A stretch of DNA of 36,548 bases, taken from assembly GCF_003353055.1 (NCBI RefSeq), contig NZ_QKWJ01000072.1, positions 1 through 36,548 on the forward strand, written 5' to 3'. The DNA is from Cupriavidus lacunae. GTDB lineage: Bacteria > Pseudomonadota > Gammaproteobacteria > Burkholderiales > Burkholderiaceae. The translations under genes were made by a program, and so were the position numbers. This document shows, piece after piece, positions 22,299 through 30,763 of this stretch. Positions within the stretch are counted from its first letter, which is position 1. Each line of letters begins with the position of its first letter. A model generated the notes under the pieces. The model ran no database searches. It was not told where the DNA came from and saw only the letters and a list, made by a program, of their open reading frames with translations.

Positions 22299-23294
22299 CT
22301 AAGCGCAGACGGCGCGCTGGCCAGCAATGCCTTGCAACCGGTTGGCGGTGAGCCACTGATCGCAAAAGTCCGTGCCGCGCACCAACGGGCGATGCACATG
22401 GACGGTCAGACCTTCATTGCGGGCGCGCTTGGCCAGGGCCAACGCATCCGCCATACCGGGCGACTTGCGTGTCTTCGGATCGACCTCATCGAAATCCGCA
22501 AAGATATGCAGTGTATGGATGCCCAGACCTTGCGGCACGACGAAGCGGCTGAGCAACACGCGGTTCAGGCAGCACCAGGTCGGCACACCGAACAGCATGT
22601 GCGCCGCGTATGCCGTCTCCAACCCTTCGGCCACGCCCAGCACGCCATCGCGCGGCGGCATGAGCCGAACCGCACCGCCCGCGAGCGGCAGCGCCGTCAC
22701 GTCATTGCGCTTGGCCGGCAGGATTTCCCCGTCAGCCGTTGCGATGAACGCCTTGGCCGGTTTGGCCGGGTCCAGCGCGGTCCGGTGCACCGTGGCCATG
22801 CGGCCGTCGGGCAGCGTGAACTGGGCCACGATCGTTGGATAGCGCCCTAGCACAGCATGCTCGTGGCGATAGTCCATCATCGCCAGCCTTAGAGCGCTCG
22901 GGCGCGGGGCAACAAGGCCCGGCACGCGAGCGGCGAAGTACCGCATCGCGGCATCACCGGGTACCAGCGGTTTGGCGCCGGACCAGACCCTTTCGATACG
23001 CTGGGCCTTCGCCGCGTCACTCATGCCACGATGCCGAACAGGGGGATGCGTCGGTCGGACAATCGCCGGGGCCGGCTCCCCTTCCACCACATGGGCAAGC
23101 TCGAGGAAGGACATGCCGGTGTATCGGCAAATTAGCAGGATGGCGTCGCCCGCCATCGGGTTGCCATTGGCACACTGCCGGCATACCCAATCGCCACGGC
23201 CGCCTTTGTTGTCGTAAGTAAAGCGGTCATTGCCTCCGCACATCGGGCATGGGCCAGGCTTGCCGGTCAGGAACCGCTCCGGCAGATACTGCAA
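22299..23294 (-). CDS. Zinc-ribbon/Toprim primase, N-terminally truncated
   Basis: About 331 residues readable. The N-terminus enters at QYLPERFLTGKPGP and has a zinc ribbon, CPMCGG...CRQC, followed by a primase helical linker. A Toprim domain follows, with the Glu in GVAEGLETAYAA and the DxD-like IFADFDE. This is the plan of phage P4 alpha-type and conjugative-element primases, which lay primers on transferred or replicating DNA. The frame is open only to a stop at 23327-23329 and contains no ATG before QYLPE; only TTG or CTG codons are available. Just there the DNA becomes the coupling-protein gene on the other strand. The real N-terminus was therefore probably deleted, or a TTG start at 23294 is used. 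Confidence 0.8.
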   Translation of the reverse strand: MQYLPERFLTGKPGPCPMCGGNDRFTYDNKGGRGDWVCRQCANGNPMAGDAILLICRYTGMSFLELAHVVEGEPAPAIVRPTHPPVRHRGMSDAAKAQRIERVWSGAKPLVPGDAAMRYFAARVPGLVAPRPSALRLAMMDYRHEHAVLGRYPTIVAQFTLPDGRMATVHRTALDPAKPAKAFIATADGEILPAKRNDVTALPLAGGAVRLMPPRDGVLGVAEGLETAYAAHMLFGVPTWCCLNRVLLSRFVVPQGLGIHTLHIFADFDEVDPKTRKSPGMADALALAKRARNEGLTVHVHRPLVRGTDFCDQWLTANRLQGIAGQRAVCA

Positions 23295-23312
23295 AACCAG
23301 AGCGTCCCATTT

Positions 23313-23609
23313 TTGGCGAACCTCAACAACCAGATCATCTTACGATTGGAAGACACCGACACGGCGCAGTGGTTCTCCGACAAGGTGGGCGAAACCGGCA
23401 TCACCACCATCGTCCAGTCGAGCACCACCAGCACCGGCAGTGAAGCCCATGTGGGCGAATTCAGCGGCTCGGTATCCCGTTCCCGGCAGCTGGAGAAAGT
23501 GCCGCTGATCCCGGTGCGCCTGATTACCCAGCTCCCTAATTTGCAATATTTCCTGCGGGTCTCCGGTGGCGCCGTCTACCAGGGTCGCATCCCCATCATC
23601 GAAGGATAA
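23313..23609 (+). pseudogene. C-terminal fragment of a conjugative coupling protein (TraD/VirD4-like)
   Basis: About 98 codons remain: ANLNNQIILRLEDTDTAQWF, then VGETGITTIVQSS and PVRLITQLPNLQYFLRVSGG. This matches the end of TraD-type ATPases of integrative conjugative elements, after the last ATPase motif. The Walker motifs and membrane part are missing. The frame opens without a normal start, directly at the primase junction (23285-23315). The following genes keep the order known from such elements. Not functional as a coupling protein. Confidence 0.7.
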
Positions 23610-23617
23610 GTTCACAC

Positions 23618-24124
23618 ATGACCAGCCTGTTTCGCCAGATCGTCAAAGAGCACAAGCTCTCGGCCAAACTGTCGCCCGTCTTCATCTGCTTCCCGGAGCT
23701 GGATGACGTCTGCACCCGCCTCGTGGACTTCATCGGCCTGAACTTCATCGTGCGCGACGAGCCGCTGGTGAAGGAGATGCTGATGGACGCCCTCGCCGGC
23801 TATAAGGCCGACCGCAAGGACGGCTACGGCAACGTTGCCTTCATGCGAGGCCTCTTTGGCCGCGCGCACGAGCTTTACGCCAAGCGCTACGCCGCTTTCA
23901 AGGGCGAGAAGTACAACGTCTGGGCGCCCTTCCTGGAACCGATTCCGCTATTCGAAGGCAGGCAGGCGCCGGGGTATGTGTGCCGCATGGTCGACGAGCC
24001 GTGCCCGGAGCCGATCACGCCGCGCAGCGCGGCTTTCCAGCTCGCCGCCCGCGTCCTCAAGGGACCAACCTTCCGCCGCTATTTCGAGGAATACGATGTC
24101 TGTGGCCAACTCGCTCATTGCTAA
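23618..24124 (+). CDS. Hypothetical protein of the conjugative gene cluster
   Basis: A 168-residue soluble protein (MTSLFRQIVKEHKLSAKLSP start), starting eight bases after the coupling-protein stop. It has VFICFPELDDVCTRLVDFIG, a basic middle (ADRKDGYGNVAFMRGLFGRA) and Pro-rich C-terminal stretches. No known motif. Location between a TraD tail and a DUF4400-type membrane gene suggests a transfer-accessory role. An AAGGA motif lies twelve bases before the start, a little far. Confidence 0.7.
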   Translation: MTSLFRQIVKEHKLSAKLSPVFICFPELDDVCTRLVDFIGLNFIVRDEPLVKEMLMDALAGYKADRKDGYGNVAFMRGLFGRAHELYAKRYAAFKGEKYNVWAPFLEPIPLFEGRQAPGYVCRMVDEPCPEPITPRSAAFQLAARVLKGPTFRRYFEEYDVCGQLAHC

Positions 24125-24341
24125 GCTTTCCGGCCTCGCACTCGCTGAGGTCGCGGACATGCGCGTATGGGTGCGCGCGAACGATGCCGAGGCAACGGTA
24201 CCGGAGCGGTTCGCCCAGGGCCGGCAGGCGTTCGCCATGGCGCTGGTGAAGCTCGAACACGACCGTCCTGCCCAGTTCTGGGGCGGCCTGCTCGCCTTCT
24301 TCGCCATTCCTTGCCTCGCCCTCCATTCGCTGCTGCGCTGA
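24096..24341 (+). CDS. Small hypothetical protein with C-terminal membrane segment
   Basis: An 81-residue protein from ATG 24096, overlapping the previous gene by 29 bases. The N-terminal two thirds is helical and charged (ALAEVADMRVWVRANDAEAT). A hydrophobic C-terminal helix (FWGGLLAFFAIPCLALHSLL) could anchor it. Its stop is one base before the next ATG, giving tight coupling to the DUF4400-type gene. Unknown family. Confidence 0.6.
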   Translation: MSVANSLIAKLSGLALAEVADMRVWVRANDAEATVPERFAQGRQAFAMALVKLEHDRPAQFWGGLLAFFAIPCLALHSLLR

Positions 24342-24342
24342 T

Positions 24343-24960
24343 ATGTCGAACAGCCGATTCGTTTCACACCTGCGCCTGTGGCTGATCGTCACGCCCGTGT
24401 TGCTGGCAACGCTTGCACCAATCCTGCCGGATGACAGGCACTTCGAGATCGACACGGCCGAACAGGCCTCGGTTGAAGCGCTATTTGGAGGCGACCGAGC
24501 CAACGACCTGGCCAGCCGCGCCAACGAGCGGTTCCGGCGTTGGTTCGTCGACTCGGGGGCAATCCGCCGCTCCTATGCCGGCTCCGCCAACCAGTCCCTG
24601 ATCAGCGACGGAGGCACTGCCGGCATTGCCTCGGCGTGGCTGCGGCATCTCTGGATGGAGCTATACCGCGCCATCTACCGGGCAACGGTCGCCGGCCACT
24701 GGGCATGGGGCGCGCTCTGCTTCGCCGCCGCCATGCTCAACGACGGTGCCGTGCAACGGCGCATTCGGGCCGCCGCGGCCGGCGTTGCAAGCCCTGTGGG
24801 CTTCCACCTCGCGGCGCACGGCTTGCTGGTCGCGCTTGGCGTAAGCGCCTCTGCCCTGCTGTTGCCGCTGTCGTTGCCCGCCAGCGCCTGGACGGTCGCC
24901 ACGGCATGCGTGGGCGTCCTCGCCTGGCATCTGGCCGCTTCGTTCCATGTGAACCGGTAG
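24343..24960 (+). CDS. DUF4400-type integrating conjugative element membrane protein
   Basis: A 205-residue protein with the layout of the TIGR03747/DUF4400 family found beside TraD in integrative conjugative elements. An N-terminal membrane segment (LWLIVTPVLLATLAPIL) is followed by a periplasmic loop with DRHFEIDTAEQASV and RWFVDSGAI. Further membrane helices follow: WAWGALCFAAAMLNDG, GFHLAAHGLLVALGVSASAL and TVATACVGVLAWHLAASF. The family is known from conjugative elements but its precise role in the mating apparatus is not. Start overlaps the preceding stop in a TGATATG arrangement. Confidence 0.8.
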   Translation: MSNSRFVSHLRLWLIVTPVLLATLAPILPDDRHFEIDTAEQASVEALFGGDRANDLASRANERFRRWFVDSGAIRRSYAGSANQSLISDGGTAGIASAWLRHLWMELYRAIYRATVAGHWAWGALCFAAAMLNDGAVQRRIRAAAAGVASPVGFHLAAHGLLVALGVSASALLLPLSLPASAWTVATACVGVLAWHLAASFHVNR

Positions 24961-25032
24961 CCGTACTCAACCCTACCCAACGTATTCAACGCGGATCGCC
25001 CAGCCTTGGGGGTCCTTTCAGGAGAAAACCGT

Positions 25033-25908
25033 ATGACCACCATCACCGACACCGACGTTGTCACCCCCCAGGATGACGCCGCACTCGTGGCCGCGGCCAG
25101 CGCTCTGGTCCCAAGCGCCGCGACTCAGGAACAGGCCAGCACGGCCCTCGGCATCTCCGATGGCGCGGACGATGGCTCGCTCGAACGCGAACTGCAGGAA
25201 ATGGATGCGGCCGCCGAAACGTTGCGCAAGGAGGGGCTAATCTCGTCCGCCGAGGCGGAAGAGAAGAAAACCGAGGTCGCCAACACGCGCAAGCGCTTTC
25301 GTGAACTGAAGCCGGAAGACCGCTTGGCGATCATCCGCCGTCGCCGGGAAATCGGCGTTCAGATCCTGACCCGCCAGCTGGCCGGCGCCGCGGTCGTGCC
25401 TGTCTCGATCAAGCTCAACCACACCCGCCTGCGCCCACTGTTTGAACAATGGTGGCCGTTCATGAACCGCATGAGCATCAACCTGCAGCGCTTTGGCAGC
25501 GCCACGTTCGGCAAGGGCGAGCTGCCGGCGGTCGAGGAGTACTTCGAGCGCGAGCTGGTGCGCCTGGAAGACTATGTCGACGAGCAGCTTCGCGTGGCCG
25601 AAGCGCTGCGCACCCAGCGCGAAGCCGAGATGCGCGCAAAGAATGACATCGTGTTCGAGCCGTCGGTGACGCTGCCGTCGTTGAACCTGACGGTGGAAGC
25701 GTATTCGCGCTTTTCGATGCGAGTGCTGGGCTTGCTGGCAAAGTTCGACCGCACGATGGAACAGTTCGATTTCATGGTGTGGAACGGCATCCGTGACCAG
25801 ACCGAGATCAACGACGAAGTGGCGCGCTTCCTGCGCAAGTTCCACCCACTCGGCCTGCGCAGCTACATGACCCACCTGAGGCTCATGACCACCGTTCGAG
25901 GCGTTTGA
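25033..25908 (+). CDS. DUF1845/AcaB-like protein of conjugative elements
   Basis: A 291-residue protein from ATG 25033, which has CAGGAG nine bases upstream; the 25006 start is less good. The N-terminus is acidic and low-complexity. From about residue 55 come charged helices (EEKKTEVANTRKRFRELKPE), then a conserved-looking core (LRPLFEQWWPFMNRMSINLQ, FGSATFGKGELPAVEEYFER and FDRTMEQFDFMVWNGIRDQT). The core resembles DUF1845, a family that I recall being grouped with the AcaB transfer regulator; this is from memory and moderate. No membrane segment. Lies inside the conjugative gene run, 72 bases after the DUF4400-type gene. Confidence 0.6.
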   Translation: MTTITDTDVVTPQDDAALVAAASALVPSAATQEQASTALGISDGADDGSLERELQEMDAAAETLRKEGLISSAEAEEKKTEVANTRKRFRELKPEDRLAIIRRRREIGVQILTRQLAGAAVVPVSIKLNHTRLRPLFEQWWPFMNRMSINLQRFGSATFGKGELPAVEEYFERELVRLEDYVDEQLRVAEALRTQREAEMRAKNDIVFEPSVTLPSLNLTVEAYSRFSMRVLGLLAKFDRTMEQFDFMVWNGIRDQTEINDEVARFLRKFHPLGLRSYMTHLRLMTTVRGV

Positions 25909-25977
25909 GCCTGACGTGCCGCCCCTCTCCGAACGCTGGCGGCACACCTCCCGAAACACTCACCGATTGACTGAGAT

Positions 25978-26169
25978 ATGAGCCTGATGGACGCCACGGT
26001 CGAATTCCAGACCGACCTCAATTCATTCAGCGAAGGGATTGTGATCGCGCATGACAACAGCACGGGCAGTCTCGTGATCCGTGACGCTGAAGGTATCCAC
26101 TGGCGCGGCATCGAGGATCATATTGAAGTGATCGACCTCCCTTCTGAGCGGGCTGGCCATGCTGGATGA
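25978..26169 (+). CDS. Small protein coupled to the helicase
   Basis: A 63-residue protein (MSLMDATVEFQTDLNSFSEG, then IVIAHDNSTGSLVIRDAEGI). It looks like a small beta-barrel: alternating short strands and turns ending WRGIEDHIEVIDL. Its last codons overlap the helicase ATG by eleven bases, indicating translational coupling, so it may be a partner of the helicase. No strong ribosome binding site. Family unknown. Confidence 0.55.
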   Translation: MSLMDATVEFQTDLNSFSEGIVIAHDNSTGSLVIRDAEGIHWRGIEDHIEVIDLPSERAGHAG

Positions 26170-27865
26170 ACTGAATCCCGCCCAGCGCGAGGTGGTGGAG
26201 TTGCGCCGGCATTGCGTCGCCGTGGCTTGCCCGGGTGCCGGCAAGACCAAGACCATCGCCACCAAGGCCGCAGTGCTGCTGGCCGAACCGAATGCCACGG
26301 TCGGCGCGGTGACGTTCAGCAAGGATGCGGCGGTGGAACTGCGCGACCGCATTCTGGCGCTGGCCGGCTCCGGGGCGAAGAAGCGCTTGCTGGCCGGCAC
26401 CTTCCATTCGTTGTCTTACAAGCAATTGGGCGGCGATGGCAGCGAGCGCCCGGATATCGCCACAGACGGCGACCGGTGGGTGCTCGTGGGCCAGGCGCTG
26501 GAGGAAGCCGAACTGGACTGGAAGATCGAGGATGCGATTGGCGCGATTGAGGTCATCAAGACCAACTTCGGCGACGTTCAGGACGGCACCCACGAGGCCC
26601 GCCTGTATCGGGCCTACCAGCACGCCTTGGAGCGCAACGCCAAGATCGACTTCCAGGACATGCTGCGCCTGGCAGTGGAAGGCTTGCAGCGCGGCACCCT
26701 CAAGCCCTACCCCTTCACGTATCTCCTGGTCGACGAATTCCAGGACACCGACCCTCTGCAGTACCAATGGGTCGCCCTCCACGCACAGGCCGGCTCGATC
26801 GTGACAGTGGTGGGCGACGACGATCAAAGCATCTACGGCTTCCGGTCCGCACTGGGCTTTCGGGGGATGGAATCGTTCATCCGGCAGTTCGACGCCCAGC
26901 CTGTGGTGCTCGGCAGCAACTACCGCTGCAAGGCCGAGATCCTGGCCGCCGCAGACAAGGTCATCCAGAACAATCACGACCGGATCCCCAAGACGCTGGT
27001 GGCGCAGAAAGGTCCTGGCGGTATCGTTCAGTTCAACCGCTACGACGATGAGTATGCCGAGGCGGTTGCCGCCATCGAGGCGCTCGCGCCGGCCCTGCGT
27101 GAGGGGAAATCCGCCGCCATCCTTGCGCGCACAAACCGCATCCTCGACCCGGTCGAAGCCGTGTGCCGCTCGCATGGCGTGAAGTATTACCGCGCCTCCG
27201 GCAAGTCGATCCTTAGCCGACCCGAGGCAGCGCTAATGTGCAACCTGCTGGAAATTATCCAGAAGGTGAAGGCCAACGGGCTGGATGCGTTGCTCGGCTT
27301 CGCCGGCGTGGGTGCGCACGAACTCCGGCTGCTGCACAGCAAGCTCGGGCCTGCACTGGAACAGCGGCAGAAGAAGGAGCTTGTCGGGTTCGGCGTATCG
27401 GAGGAAACCGCCGACCGGTACCGCGACCTGATGAAGCGGTTGGCCGAATGGCGCTCGCTCTGCGATCGGCAGTTCTTCTCGCTCATCCTCGATGGCGTGA
27501 GGGAATGGATGATGCAACATGCCGCAGCCGACCAAGCACGTCGGGCGATTACTACAACCTATGACGTGCTCTCGCGGCTGAACGGCCCCTTCTCCGAGCG
27601 GCTGGAATTCCTGCGGCGGCAGAACAACGAGCTGGTTCCAGATGCCCTCGTACTGACAACGATGCACTCGTCAAAGGGACGTGAATGGTCAGCTACGTGG
27701 CTGATCCGCTGCGAAGAGACCGTGATTCCAGATGACGGAAGCACAGAAGCCGAAGAACGCAGACTCTTCTACGTAGCACTCACACGCGCCAAAGATGTGC
27801 TTGGCGTCAGCACGGCAAAGAAGAACCCAACATCACGCTTTGTCATCGAGGCGGGGCTGGCGTGA
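26159..27865 (+). CDS. UvrD/Rep-like superfamily 1 DNA helicase
   Basis: A 568-residue 3'-5' helicase, shorter than chromosomal UvrD (about 720). Motifs in order: Q motif LNPAQREVV; Walker A CPGAGKTKT (Lys29); Ia GAVTFSKDAA; Walker B DEFQDTDP near 192; III GDDDQSIYGFR; IV GSNYRC; V LTTMHSSKGREW; VI RRLFYVALTRAKD. Domain 2B is reduced. All catalytic residues are present. It unwinds DNA with ATP; in this context it could act in element replication, transfer or repair. Coupled to the 63-residue gene. A degraded relative of its C-terminal third follows. Confidence 0.92.
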   Translation: MLDELNPAQREVVELRRHCVAVACPGAGKTKTIATKAAVLLAEPNATVGAVTFSKDAAVELRDRILALAGSGAKKRLLAGTFHSLSYKQLGGDGSERPDIATDGDRWVLVGQALEEAELDWKIEDAIGAIEVIKTNFGDVQDGTHEARLYRAYQHALERNAKIDFQDMLRLAVEGLQRGTLKPYPFTYLLVDEFQDTDPLQYQWVALHAQAGSIVTVVGDDDQSIYGFRSALGFRGMESFIRQFDAQPVVLGSNYRCKAEILAAADKVIQNNHDRIPKTLVAQKGPGGIVQFNRYDDEYAEAVAAIEALAPALREGKSAAILARTNRILDPVEAVCRSHGVKYYRASGKSILSRPEAALMCNLLEIIQKVKANGLDALLGFAGVGAHELRLLHSKLGPALEQRQKKELVGFGVSEETADRYRDLMKRLAEWRSLCDRQFFSLILDGVREWMMQHAAADQARRAITTTYDVLSRLNGPFSERLEFLRRQNNELVPDALVLTTMHSSKGREWSATWLIRCEETVIPDDGSTEAEERRLFYVALTRAKDVLGVSTAKKNPTSRFVIEAGLA

Positions 27866-28009
27866 GCAGAGCCAAGTCGTCGCAATCATTTGCACGCCAT
27901 GTACGGCAGGGCTTATGTCGGAAGATTGACGTATTGCAAGCCGCAATATGCTTTAAAGGCAGGAATCTAAAAGAAAGCAGAAATGGTAGCAAATTGCAGG
28001 GATCACCAG

Positions 28010-28507
28010 AAAGATGCCATTCCGCAAAAGAAGGATCTGATTACCAAGTCGACCGCGAACAAGTATCGCGACTTCAAGAAGAAGCTGGCGGAATGCCAAG
28101 CGCTCTGTGAACGCCAATTCTGTTCCCTCGTTCTCGATGGCGTGCGCGAATGGATGCTCAAGTTTGTGGCGGATGACCCGGGCAAACGCGCTATCAATAC
28201 CACCTATGACGTCCTGACGCGGCTGAACGGTCCATTCTCGGAACGCCTTCTGTTTCTGCGCCAGAAGAATAGCAAACCGGCCGACGACGCCTTGGTGCTG
28301 ACGACCATGCATGCCTCCAAGGGGCGCGGATGGCCGGCTGTTGTGTTATCCGAGCCGAGCAAATCATCGTTCCGGACGAAGCCAGTCCGGAGAGTGAGGA
28401 GCGTCGACTGTTCTACGTTGCCCTCACGCGCGCCCGCGACTGGCTGGAGATTGCTACGGCAAAGAAGATCCCGACGTCGTGGTGCGTTGTTGAAGCCGGG
28501 CTAACTT
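28010..28507 (+). pseudogene. Decayed second UvrD-like helicase, C-terminal part
   Basis: From about 28026 the sequence repeats the C-terminal third of the upstream helicase: KYRDFKKKLAECQALCERQF, LVLDGVREWM, INTTYDVLTRLNGPFSERLL, and LTTMHASKGRGW. By eye roughly two thirds of residues agree. After GWPAV, near 28340, one base is missing; the rest (IRAEQIIVPDEASPESEERR, FYVALTRARDWLEIATAKK) lies in the next frame to a stop at 28505-28507. The N-terminal two thirds, with Walker A, is absent. Divergence is too large for a recent copy, so this is a remnant of a related helicase gene fused by deletion. Confidence 0.85.
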
Positions 28508-28826
28508 GATTTGTTAAGCAGCCTATCGTTCGTGGCGTCTGATGGTTGCGAGCTCCCTGCCATCGCGCGTGCCACAGCCGTCCGGCACTTCATTTTTCTG
28601 CCTAGCGTTGGCACTCAGATTTCAAGGAGGGATTGTTGAGCCCGTAGGCATCCTCAAAAGCGAAAAAAGCCTGGAGTTGCAGCCCCAGGCTTTGAATCGG
28701 CATTGACAAAAGGCGTAGCAGGCTTCAAATCCCTCTTGACTCGTCCAACAACAAGACAAGGGGAGTTTATGAAGCCCACCCTTCGTTGTCAATGCTCCCC
28801 ACAAGTTTGCGCATTGATCGAAGAAG
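28508..28826. other. Intergenic region with terminator and leader
   Basis: No gene between the helicase remnant and the winged-helix gene, apart from the terminator below. An ATG at 28769 has an excellent AAGGGGAG site, but its frame is Cys-rich for the first 40 codons and then stops at 29101. It may be the true start of a protein whose N-terminus has shifted frame, or a short leader peptide. Confidence 0.5.
28666..28693. terminator. Terminator-like hairpin
   Basis: AAAGCCTGG and CCAGGCTTT pair perfectly around a ten-base loop, with A-rich sequence on the left flank. Most likely a terminator for minus-strand transcripts (U-run after the stem) and a weaker one for plus-strand transcripts leaving the helicase remnant. 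Confidence 0.65.
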
Positions 28827-30005
28827 ATGAGATATCGCTTCGTCGGGCTTCCTATTGCCCGAAGAACAACAACGTGTGGCGGTGTGCCGCACTCTCCGTG
28901 CCCTGTCGAATGCTACGGTTCGCAACCCAAGGCAGCCAGGTGGGATGCCGGCCGGCTGCCAGAGCGGATTCTCAGAGCGATCGCGTTGGTCTACGAGTCC
29001 GATGGACTCCGGGCTTTGCATATCACCAATCGCCAAGTCATGGCAACGCTCATCCGCTTCGCCCTGAACCAGAAGGATCCCACCTCGCTCGCCTTCATTA
29101 AGAAGGCGACGATTGCGCGGCACCTCGCGATTAGCGAGGCCACTGTCTATCGGGCGCTTGGCGCACTTGAAGATGCCGGGCTTATTGAGCGTGAACGGCA
29201 GCAACGCACGAGGGCGCAGCTCGAGGTCGTTGGGCGGATCGGGTTCACCGCAAAGTTGCTACAGTGCATCGGGCTCGCTGGCCGGGAGCTTGGGTACGCA
29301 GAACCTCGAACGGTCTCCGATGTGTCGCGGTCAAGTGCTGCGTGTCTCGCACCGGTGAGTGGCGTAAACAACCCCAAGCAGTCTTCTACGAAGAAACATT
29401 CCGGGCCAAGAGCCTTTGTGCAAATTGATGATCGGGCCGTGCCCATTGATCTGGCGCCTCTCGTGCGCGACCAAGAGCTGTCGACGTCTGCCCTCTTCCT
29501 TCTGATGCGGCTCGCGAGGGAGGCCGGCCACCGACTGTCGGACGTTGTCTCGGCAGCGGGCCATGTTCTTGGGCCGCTGCGGGGACGAGAACTGTTCGCC
29601 TACCTCAAGTCGCTCCTCGGAAAGCCCATAGACTATAGCTATGTCGTCCGAACTCGGAATGCCCAAGAAGACGAGAGGCGCGCAACCGCCGCTCAGGCGG
29701 CGCAGGACCGGCTGGAGGTTGCCCAACTCATTGAGCGATACCGTGGGCGACGGGTGTCTGCACCTGACGGTCGGATCTACGAGGTCGACTCGGCCTCGAT
29801 TGTGATCACCGAGGCCAACGGTCGCCGAAGTTCAATAGGGCACGACCAAGCGCGCGCATGGCTGATCGAGATGGACAGAGCAGCGACTGGGCTCTCGCGT
29901 GCCCTGGCGCAGCCGTCGTCAGCGACACGGTCATCGTCGGCCATGGCACAGGCCGCTATTGAGCAACTTCGCAGCATCCTCGGTGGCAGACCTCCTGTTC
30001 CATAA
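28827..30005 (+). CDS. Winged-helix plasmid protein (possible replication/regulatory factor)
   Basis: A 392-residue frame. The credible part starts near residue 38 (RWDAGRLPERILRAIALVYE). About residues 85-130 form a winged helix-turn-helix (ATIARHLAISEATVYRALGA, then LEDAGLIERERQQRTRAQLE), reminiscent of plasmid replication-accessory or GntR-like regulators. A second region (LVRDQELSTSALFLLMRLAR, AAGHVLGPLRGRELFAYLKS) may form another DNA-binding or dimerisation domain. The C-terminal third is polar and ends IEQLRSILGGRPPVP. The start is uncertain: ATG 28827 has a poor site, while ATG 28769 has a strong site in another frame and a third frame here reads like protein (PEEQQRVAVCRTLRALSNAT). 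An N-terminal frameshift is likely. Specific function unknown. Confidence 0.65.
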   Translation: MRYRFVGLPIARRTTTCGGVPHSPCPVECYGSQPKAARWDAGRLPERILRAIALVYESDGLRALHITNRQVMATLIRFALNQKDPTSLAFIKKATIARHLAISEATVYRALGALEDAGLIERERQQRTRAQLEVVGRIGFTAKLLQCIGLAGRELGYAEPRTVSDVSRSSAACLAPVSGVNNPKQSSTKKHSGPRAFVQIDDRAVPIDLAPLVRDQELSTSALFLLMRLAREAGHRLSDVVSAAGHVLGPLRGRELFAYLKSLLGKPIDYSYVVRTRNAQEDERRATAAQAAQDRLEVAQLIERYRGRRVSAPDGRIYEVDSASIVITEANGRRSSIGHDQARAWLIEMDRAATGLSRALAQPSSATRSSSAMAQAAIEQLRSILGGRPPVP

Positions 30006-30007
30006 AA

Positions 30008-30024
30008 TCTGCTCAAAGTTGAGC
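30008..30024. promoter_or_regulatory. Palindrome after the winged-helix gene
   Basis: TGCTCAA-AG-TTGAGCA is a perfect inverted repeat three bases after the stop. The loop is too tight for a good terminator and there is no U-tract; it could be a protein binding site. Confidence 0.35.
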
Positions 30025-30227
30025 ATTGGATTTATCCGCACTTCGTTGACGCGGCTTTCCGCACTTCAAGGCAAGCAGGCGGTTTTCGGGTTTCTGCTAT
30101 GCAGATCCGGCCGGCTGGAAACTGGCGCAAAACGGCACACGTGGCGCCACGATTCGCCTGGGTAGCGGCAAGGACGCAATGTCCGTCCGCGCTCGAGGCG
30201 AACATCGTTTTGGTGACGGCACGAAGT

Positions 30228-30760
30228 CTTCGCCGTGAGTTCCTGCACAAGACGACGTCGCGCCTGGTAGCGTCCTGCGCCGTCATCGCCACGGAAGAAC
30301 TGCGCACACAGAATATGAGTCGTTCGGCAAAGGTTACGCAGGACAAGCCCGGCCGGATGGTCCGGCAAAAGGCCGGACTCAATCGCGAGATCCTGTCGGC
30401 TGGATTGAGCATGGCGCATAGCATGCTCGCGTACAAAGCGGTAGAGGCTGGTTACGCGGCTGCACGTTTCGAATACGCGCCAATTAAAGGCGTCGCAGCG
30501 CTGTGCCGCGTGTTGGGAGATTGTGCCCAAGACGCTCGCGCAACGCATGCACGTGTGCACGCACTGCGGACACACGGCTCCACGCGACCAAAACGCAGCA
30601 TCGGTAGTCCTGATCGATGCGCATACGCCTGGAACGGGCGTAGCGGCGAGACCGAAACCGCTGGCGCGGCAACGCGCCAAGTCAAAGTCCGTGACCCGCG
30701 AAACCCCCGCTACAGCGTCGACAGACGCTTGGCGGTGGGAGAGTTCATGTAACGCTGGTG
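30228..30760 (+). pseudogene. tnpB: TnpB remnant
   Basis: C-terminal third of a TnpB-family protein. One frame gives RREFLHKTTSRLVASCAVIA with the RuvC-II Glu in ATEEL, then MSRSAKVTQDKPGRMVRQKA and GLNREILSAG...MLAYKAVEAG. After about 30490 the frame shifts to SQRCAACWEIVPKTLAQRMH, CTHCGHTAPRDQNAA with the zinc ribbon and last RuvC Asp. The N-terminal part with the first RuvC Asp is missing. It is of a different subgroup from the element at 16.4 kb. Its end abuts the stop of the rep gene. No functional product expected. Confidence 0.75.
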
Positions 30761-30763
30761 TGC

